A DNA stretch of 64,000 nt. Origin: Cladobotryum mycophilum. Taxonomy: Eukaryota; Ascomycota; Sordariomycetes; Hypocreales; Hypocreaceae. The notes under the pieces are model-generated. The model searched no databases. It was given only the letters and a program-made list of their open reading frames with translations, and had not been told where the DNA came from. Of this stretch, positions 58,505-64,000 are shown piece by piece; positions within the stretch are counted from its first letter, which is position 1; each line of letters starts with the position of its first letter. The translations under genes and the position numbers were made by a program. Location of the stretch: the NCBI GenBank assembly GCA_036429605.1, contig CM071589.1:2418001-2482000 (forward strand). Direction: 5' to 3'.

Positions 58505-60340
58505 TCATATCCATACTTGTGGTTTCACGCCTCTGGGTGTTATTCGTCTCCGCGCTGAGCCCTGGCTATCCGAGCTAGTGCGCTGGTGAAACTGGGCGCT
58601 GTACCGCGAGCGCGTCGGGGTGGTGGGGTTGGATGACGCGAGGACGAAATTCGGGGAGCTGGAGACTTCGGAGTCGGAGTAGGAGTACGAGGGGGATGAG
58701 AAGGTAGGTGGGTTGAGGAGCGGGCGGTTGGGTGGGAGGCGCTTGGTGACTCTGCGTAGGGAGGGGGTGTTTTCGGACTCGTCGTCTTCGTCGATGAGCA
58801 TGGTGTTGTAGGAGTGGAAGGAACTGCGTTGGCGCGAGAGGAGAAGCTGGTCTTCGGCTTGCCACTGGAGGGGACCACCGTCGATGATTTCGAGGCCGGC
58901 GGAGATGAAGAGGGGGACGGTGTCGGGGTATGATAGCGTAAAAGGGATCCAAAACTCTCTGCTGATAATATCCCTGGCGCGCTGGGGGTTGAGGCACTGG
59001 TCGTCGCTTGACGGCGCCATCTGGATGATCCTCCGCAGCGTCCACGTGAGATATTTTGCGTAGACGGCCTGGCGATCCGTGGTGGCAGTGTGCAGCCGCG
59101 AGACGTAGCTCCTGGCGATGGTGTTTGCTATGCTGGGCAGCGTCACGATGGAAGCGCGGAAGGGCCCCACGCGGATCCTCGACAGGTTCTGGAAGCCGCT
59201 CTTCATGAACTTGATGCAGACCGTCCAGGTCCGCCCGTCGGCCGTCCTGATGCGAAAACCACCCGGGTCGCTTGGCGATAGCGACATGCCCTTTGCGACG
59301 GCCCAGCACCGGATGGCCTCGTTGGACTCCTCGGGGCAGGTGATGCTGACATGATCCGGGCGGTAGCCTCTGTAGCCATAATATATCAGGGCAGCGGTGC
59401 CGCAGACTGCGTAGGGTATATGGTCGAACAAGCTGCCGATGAGATCGATGACCTCCATTACCATGGGTGCATCCATGACTTGCACCTGCTGCTGCAGCGG
59501 CGGAGGCGGCAGCGTCGTGGCCGTCCCCACCGTTTGCTGCTGCTGCTGTTCAGACTGCCTCCTACTGTACCACTCGTTAGTTGCGCTGCTGCTGCTGTTG
59601 TTGTCGTCGCTAATGCTATAGGTTTGAGCGGCAGCGCGGGGGGATGATGGGGATGAGAGTGGTCCACGATGATGCTGATGATGATGATGATGTGCAGCAG
59701 CAGCAGTAGCGGCGGGAGTATTGCGACCCGACGACGACGACGACGACGGTAGCGGCAACGGCAACGGTAACGGTAAAGACGATGAAAGCAATGACAGCGA
59801 AGACAGCGTCGATAGTGTTTGGAATTGCCCAGACCACGTTGGTGCAGTTGCGAGAGGAGGTCGATTAATGTTTTCGTGGTCGTCCTGCGTCTCCTCCCCT
59901 CCTCTCCCTGGCGATAATAGGTCGACTCTGCTGCCGCTGGTAGTGGTGGTGGTGGTTGTGATTGGGGATGTGGTGTTACAGCAGTGGCAGTAGCAGTGGC
60001 AGCGGCGGCGACAGTGACTGGTTTGCGACAAGACCTCACTATAATGATAATAACCACAGCGGCAACAGCAACCTGAACCGCAAGCGTAACGACAACTACT
60101 CCAGTCCCTGCACCTGTTTCGACCCAGTAACTTGTTGCGCACCTTTTCTGCTGCAGCGCATAAACGACTCTTCTTTTCAGTAAGTCGCTGTCGCTGTCGT
60201 TGTCGCTTCTGCTTCTTCTGCTTCACGTCGACGTTGATGTTGACGTTGTTGTAGCCGTCGTTGCTGGAATTAATATTAGAATTAAGACTATTTGTTGGGA
60301 TGCAGAAGAAGCAAGACTCAAGCCAGGCTCGGACCGTCAT
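58505..60340 (-). CDS. Fungal protein with degenerate nucleotidyltransferase-like segment
   Basis: A 611-codon open frame. The C-terminal part from about residue 290 looks conserved: VMEVIDLIGSLFDHIPYAVC, GTAALIYYGYRGYRPDHVSI and a later ARDIISREFWIPFTL. The pattern (I)PYAVCGTAALIYYG...RPDHVSI resembles the G-G/S-x-A-x(n)-R-x-D-V-D-I core of small-molecule or MNT-like nucleotidyltransferase folds, but the catalytic Asp pair is not clear, so activity is doubtful. The first ~280 residues are low-complexity: Asn/Ser, a dense Cys cluster (about 85-150), Ser, Ala-His, and Gln runs, all encoded by simple repeats. The true start may be further in, for example the Met before APMVMEVID. An intron in the repeat zone is possible. 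The family is unknown. Confidence 0.65.
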   Translation of the reverse strand: MTVRAWLESCFFCIPTNSLNSNINSSNDGYNNVNINVDVKQKKQKRQRQRQRLTEKKSRLCAAAEKVRNKLLGRNRCRDWSSCRYACGSGCCCRCGYYHYSEVLSQTSHCRRRCHCYCHCCNTTSPITTTTTTTSGSRVDLLSPGRGGEETQDDHENINRPPLATAPTWSGQFQTLSTLSSLSLLSSSLPLPLPLPLPSSSSSSGRNTPAATAAAAHHHHHQHHRGPLSSPSSPRAAAQTYSISDDNNSSSSATNEWYSRRQSEQQQQQTVGTATTLPPPPLQQQVQVMDAPMVMEVIDLIGSLFDHIPYAVCGTAALIYYGYRGYRPDHVSITCPEESNEAIRCWAVAKGMSLSPSDPGGFRIRTADGRTWTVCIKFMKSGFQNLSRIRVGPFRASIVTLPSIANTIARSYVSRLHTATTDRQAVYAKYLTWTLRRIIQMAPSSDDQCLNPQRARDIISREFWIPFTLSYPDTVPLFISAGLEIIDGGPLQWQAEDQLLLSRQRSSFHSYNTMLIDEDDESENTPSLRRVTKRLPPNRPLLNPPTFSSPSYSYSDSEVSSSPNFVLASSNPTTPTRSRYSAQFHQRTSSDSQGSARRRITPRGVKPQVWI

Positions 60341-61475
60341 ACTTTTTGGCCTCCCACTCCCACTCCCTCTCTCTCTGTCTCTCTGGCTCTCTAGGTTCCT
60401 TGGCTTTCGCCCTCACTCGGCTTTTTGCGAATTGTGATGCGCTGTAACCCTTTTTGGGTACCAACGTGGAGTCGCCCCGTTGGGGAAAAACTCCAGCAAG
60501 GCACAGACTAACAGAATCGATTGGTCAGAGAGGCCTCTTAGTTTTCTCTCTCTCTCTCTCTCTCTCTTCCGCCTTGGATGTGGATGTGGATGTGGATGTG
60601 GATGTGGGCGTGGGGGGGGGCGATATTCAGCTGATTTGATGCAAAGTGCCGCGTCCGCCTGCGCTGACTTTTTCTCTCTCTCCCACTTATTAGGTATTAC
60701 TGCACTGTCTCTTGTCTAACCCTGCCCTGTCCAGTCCTGTCCAAAAAGGCCTGCTCTTTCGCCTTGCACTTGTGATGCGTGGTGGATTCAGATCCCAGGT
60801 GGTCAAATGTAATCCTTGGTCATGTTTCACGCTTTTATGCGCGCGCTGGTCGAGTGATAAGGTTAATATGTCTCCTACTGGACAAAGCAGGGTCCATATA
60901 TGTGTTGTGTTGTCACAGTTATTGGCACAGCCATGATATTGCATTCAATCATACAATCGGATTCTTCGCCATTCTCGTATCCTCAACGTTCAAGGCGTTC
61001 TGCTCCCAAGGTATCGCAGCCAGTTCTTGATGTCGACCCTATCAAAAGATGACACTCTATCTGAAACATCTCCGTTTTGTTCGCCTTGAATGCATTCTTG
61101 TGAACCTTGAAATCCTTCACTCATTGGGTCTCATTGGGCGTTAGAGTAAGGCGCGCCAAAGGGAAAAAAATTCACTCGCTAACATGGATGTGCCGTCAAT
61201 GTTTCGCTTTGCCGGACGCTTCCGTGCACACGTGGCGCAGCCATCCCGAACAGCGTTGCAAGGCCAAGGTTCCATGGCGCACACACACCTTTTCCATGTC
61301 ATATCATGCAAAGACCATATGACCACCTCGATGCAAGAATTGGGATACATGGGCTGCGTCTCTAAATCGACTGGTCTTGTTCCGACCGACAACGCCTAGC
61401 GGTAGTAATCTTACAATATTTGGTGCAAGCCCTTATTTCATCATCATCTTAATAGACTCTTTTTCTTCTCATCAT
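60341..61475. other. Intergenic: promoter of NTase-like gene and 3' of RPN11
   Basis: Contains a (CT)n run (about 60546-60568), five or six GATGTG units (about 60576-60606) and a G8 run. The CT and GATGTG runs are on the upstream side of the minus-strand NTase-like gene. Nothing else is recognisable. Confidence 0.45.
60576..60606. repeat. (GATGTG)n hexanucleotide repeat
   Basis: Five uninterrupted GATGTG units directly follow a CT-rich run in the upstream region of the NTase-like gene. Confidence 0.85.
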
Positions 61476-62633
61476 TTATAATTCCTCGTCAGTGTCCATC
61501 TCCTCCACGGTTCCATGATTGCCATTTCCTGATGGGTCGTCCTTCTTGGGCATGGTCGCCTCCTTGTCAATCATCTGCCTTGACACTGCCACAATATTGT
61601 CCTCGATAAGCTCTTGGCCAACATCTTCCAGATGCTTCTTGGGATCAAGCTTGCCCACATATCTGGTCTTGAGCTGGTCCTTGGTCAACTCCGTCTCTTC
61701 CTTGACACGTTTTTCGTAGCCATCAGCCAGGCTGACCAATCGCTGCAGTCGCTCCTTGTTCTTGTCTCCTTCCTGTCGGAAATCATCCATATCTAGCGCC
61801 TCTGTCCAAACATGCTTGTGCAGGTTCATCAACATATTCTCTTCGAGTGCTGTCTTACGGTAGTTGATGGCGATCGAGTAGTAGTGTCGGTTCAGGCCGT
61901 GAATGAGGGCCTGGATGGATGGCTTGTTGAGGTGACCAAGGTTGCTCGTGCTTTGACGAGGCTCTTGGCCCATCATCAAAAGTTGAGGATTGATCAGACG
62001 GAACGCATCAATAACAACCTTTCCCTTGACTGACTGAATGGGATCGACGACGACGGCCACGGCACGTGGGGTGAGCTGTTCGAATGACTGTTGGGTGTTG
62101 ATATCAACCGACGAGAGCCAGCATCCGAATCCAGGGTGAGAGTGATACCATCCGACGACGGATTCTGGTCTGTTTAGGCAAAGTAGTTAGCCAGGCAAGT
62201 TCCGCGCGGGCTCGACATGTTGTCTGTTTACCTTCCCGTTTGGCGCAGCATGTCCATCATCTTTGTTTGAAATACCGGGTCGACGGCTTCGACACTAACG
62301 CCCGTACCACTCTGAGGCATAGCAAACACATCCATAACCTTGACTGTGAAATCGTCCACGAACTCCCCAAGCATCAGACCCATGACTTCCATTGGCACAC
62401 CAGCACGACCATGTCGAAGCATCTTCAACAACGCCAGAGAAGAGATGTATACCGTCTCGGAGTTGTCGATGAGATTGGTATTATCCTAGAGAGTTTCATG
62501 TTAGCCATCATTGTGTAAATTGCAACACTTGACAGAGAGGAGAGCTATGGGCCAGAGCTAAGCTTACCGTTCCATGGGCAGCTCCTCCCAAACCCATTCC
62601 ACTTCCTCCGAGCAAATTCCTGAATCGTTCCAT
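61476..62633 (-). CDS. RPN11: 26S proteasome lid deubiquitinase subunit Rpn11 (JAMM)
   Basis: Exons 62633-62568, 62485-62232 and 62169-61476, with introns of 82 and 62 nt; 337 aa. The protein removes ubiquitin chains from substrates at the 19S lid. The zinc site is complete: Glu55 (VPMEVMGLMLGEF), His116 and His118 and Asp129 in GWYHSHPGFGCWLSSVD. The N-terminal MERFRNLLGG and C-terminal helices (RTALEENMLMNLHKHVW) match Rpn11 orthologues. The tail ends EEMDTDEEL. It starts 621 bp from the divergent RPD3-type deacetylase, so the promoter may be shared. Confidence 0.97.
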
Positions 62634-63254
62634 GTTGCAAAGAGTGCAGATTCCCTGAAATCGAAAATGTGAGTGTGTTGAGAGTGGATATTAGGAAATA
62701 ATGTTGCGAGATGTGCGACGTGATGAAGGTTGGTGACAAGGGAGCATGGGCTTGCTCGCATCAGTCAGTGACAAGTTGACGCAGCTGTTCGGCAGCCTGC
62801 GATAGAGAGTAGTGATGACTAATATCACGTGTGGACTACTCTGTGGCTGAACTCCAGCCTCGAGCAAAAATGAATAAGCAGCTATGGCTGAGAAATGCAG
62901 GCAAATGTTTAGCAGCTGTGGCGCCTGCAAGAAAGGAGCTTGCTATGTGGGGTACAGCTTGTCTTTAGATTAGCAGCCTTGTACTCCGTAGTCCCCGATA
63001 TTTATCCGCAGATTGTTTGGTTTAACAGGTGCCGGCCGCCTTCGCGCTTTCCTTGGTACTTCGATATTCATCGGCATCACTTATTGATCACCTTCACCTC
63101 ACTTTTTTCCCTCCCTACTTAGGCGAGCCATGCATAATTTACTGTGAGGCTGCGCCCATCCCACCCCCGCACATTTTTTCTCTTCCTCAACATCATTCAA
63201 ACCAAAATTCCCAACCATTCATTTCCCCTTACACGCCATCATTAAGCCGAAGCG
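62634..63254. promoter_or_regulatory. RPN11/RPD3 bidirectional promoter
   Basis: A compact 621-bp interval between the two start codons. TACTCCGTA lies at 62982-62990, near the centre. The RPD3 side is pyrimidine-rich (about 63060-63200). No other gene is seen. Confidence 0.55.
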
Positions 63255-64000
63255 ATGGGTGATAGCAGCATGGCTCAGCTTGGGTCGATGGCCCTCAATG
63301 GTTCATCGCCCAAGAAAGTCGCATACTTTTACGACTCCGACATTGGTAATTATGCCTATGTCACCGGCCATCCTATGAAGCCTCATCGAATTCGATTGGC
63401 GCATAGCTTGATCATGCAGTACAACCTCTACCAGAAGATGGAGATCTACGTAAGTGCCTTGGACATCCCCAGTATTCGACGCTTGTTCTTTTTTTTGTTT
63501 GCTAGCGATGAAGCGACGGTGACTGACACAAGGTAGCGCGCGAAACCTGCGACTCGAGGCGAGATGACTCAGTTCCACACCGATGATTACATCGACTTCC
63601 TTCAAAAGGTCACTCCAGACAACATGGACAGCTACATGCGAGAGCAGGGAAAATACAACGTTGGAGATGATTGTCCAGTTTTCGATGGCCTTTTCGAGTT
63701 TTGTGGGATCAGCGCCGGTGGCAGCATGGAGGGTGCGGCGCGTTTGAATCGCCAAAAGTGCGACATCGCCATCAACTGGGCCGGCGGCCTTCACCACGCG
63801 AAAAAGTGTGAAGCTAGTGGCTTTTGCTACGTAAATGGTAAGCCTCGCAGCTTGTCTTTTATTGAATGACGAAGCTAATGTCTGCTATCAGATATCGTTC
63901 TGGGAATCCTGGAGCTTCTGCGATTCATGAAGCGAGTGCTCTACATCGACATCGACGTCCACCACGGCGACGGCGTTGAGGAAGCGTTCTACACCACTGA
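63255..64000 (+). CDS. RPD3: Class I histone deacetylase RPD3, N-terminal part
   Basis: Exons 63255-63449, 63537-63837 and 63892 to the window edge; introns of 87 and 54 nt. About 202 residues are visible. The enzyme removes acetyl groups from histone tails as part of Sin3/Rpd3 corepressor complexes. Signature parts are YFYDSDIGNYAYVTGHPMKP at the start, RGEMTQFHTDDYIDFL, GLHHAKKCEASGFCYVND (catalytic His151-His152) and YIDIDVHHGDGVEEAF (zinc ligands Asp187 and His189). The pairing of intron positions with these motifs is exact. The third zinc ligand and the C-terminal tail are beyond the edge. Start: the ATG at 63255 follows GAAGCG and is the first in frame. Confidence 0.96.

Noticed and set aside
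58540..59309. Long frames overlapping the NTase-like gene
   Set aside because: Shadow frames of the conserved C-terminal coding region with biased codon use.
1..64000. CRISPR array, operon or secondary-metabolite cluster
   Set aside because: No regular spaced repeats, no PKS, NRPS or terpene synthase, and genes are spliced and individually spaced.

Overview
The window is nuclear DNA of a filamentous ascomycete, most likely a Sordariomycete and probably of the order Hypocreales. The basis is gene structure: short GT-AG introns (49-123 nt), intron positions that restore reading frames exactly, C-rich third codon positions, pyrimidine-rich leaders, dispersed mononucleotide runs, and protein families typical of Pezizomycotina (a DUF6606/DUF3638 giant protein, a BIM1/X325-like surface protein, a Dal5-like transporter, an RCK2/Srk1-like kinase). 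The species cannot be fixed from sequence alone. There is no rRNA, convincing tRNA, CRISPR array or prokaryotic operon.

Layout. 1-4699 (-): N-terminal part of a giant DUF6606/DUF3638 protein that runs off the left edge. 5870-7871 (-) and 8726-10714 (+): an S9 serine peptidase and a TAP-like alpha/beta-hydrolase, head to head. 11617-12837 (-): conserved fungal protein with a possible frame problem at its N-terminus. 15105-16979 (+): divergent Ser/Thr kinase. 17528-18287 (-): copper-site BIM1-like GPI protein. 19930-21101 (-): acidic/lysine-rich coiled-coil protein with a frame break or 83-nt intron. 21839-23157 (-): NUDT19-like Nudix hydrolase with a possible peroxisomal signal. 23561-26171 (-): 5'-truncated LINE with poly(A) tail and 10-12 bp target-site duplication. 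27085-28059 (+): DUF7514-like protein. 29368-31378 (+): malic enzyme. 31879-32293 (-): small two-exon gene. 35329-37482 (-): SulP/STAS sulfate transporter. 43686-45178 (-): secreted bicupin oxalate decarboxylase. 46709-47626 (+): DUF1275 membrane protein. 48857-50703 (+): Dal5-like MFS transporter. 55051-57365 (+): RCK2/Srk1-like kinase. 58505-60340 (-): protein with a degenerate nucleotidyltransferase-like segment. 61476-62633 (-) and 63255-64000 (+): RPN11 and RPD3, head to head; RPD3 runs off the right edge.

There is no biosynthetic cluster. The genes are mostly independent housekeeping, transport and signalling genes. Two divergent pairs (S9 peptidase/TAP-like hydrolase; RPN11/RPD3) share compact promoters. 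Intergenic DNA is unusually long in places: 6.2 kb at 37483-43685 and 4.3 kb at 50704-55050. It carries two recurring short motifs, TACTCCGTA and CTAGGTAGGTA. The clearest structural event is the LINE insertion between the Nudix and DUF7514 genes, with both copies of its target site visible. I did not find a clearly new multi-gene system. The best leads are the intergenic motif family, the LINE, three genes with frame or splice anomalies, and the poorly characterised giant, DUF7514-like and NTase-like proteins.
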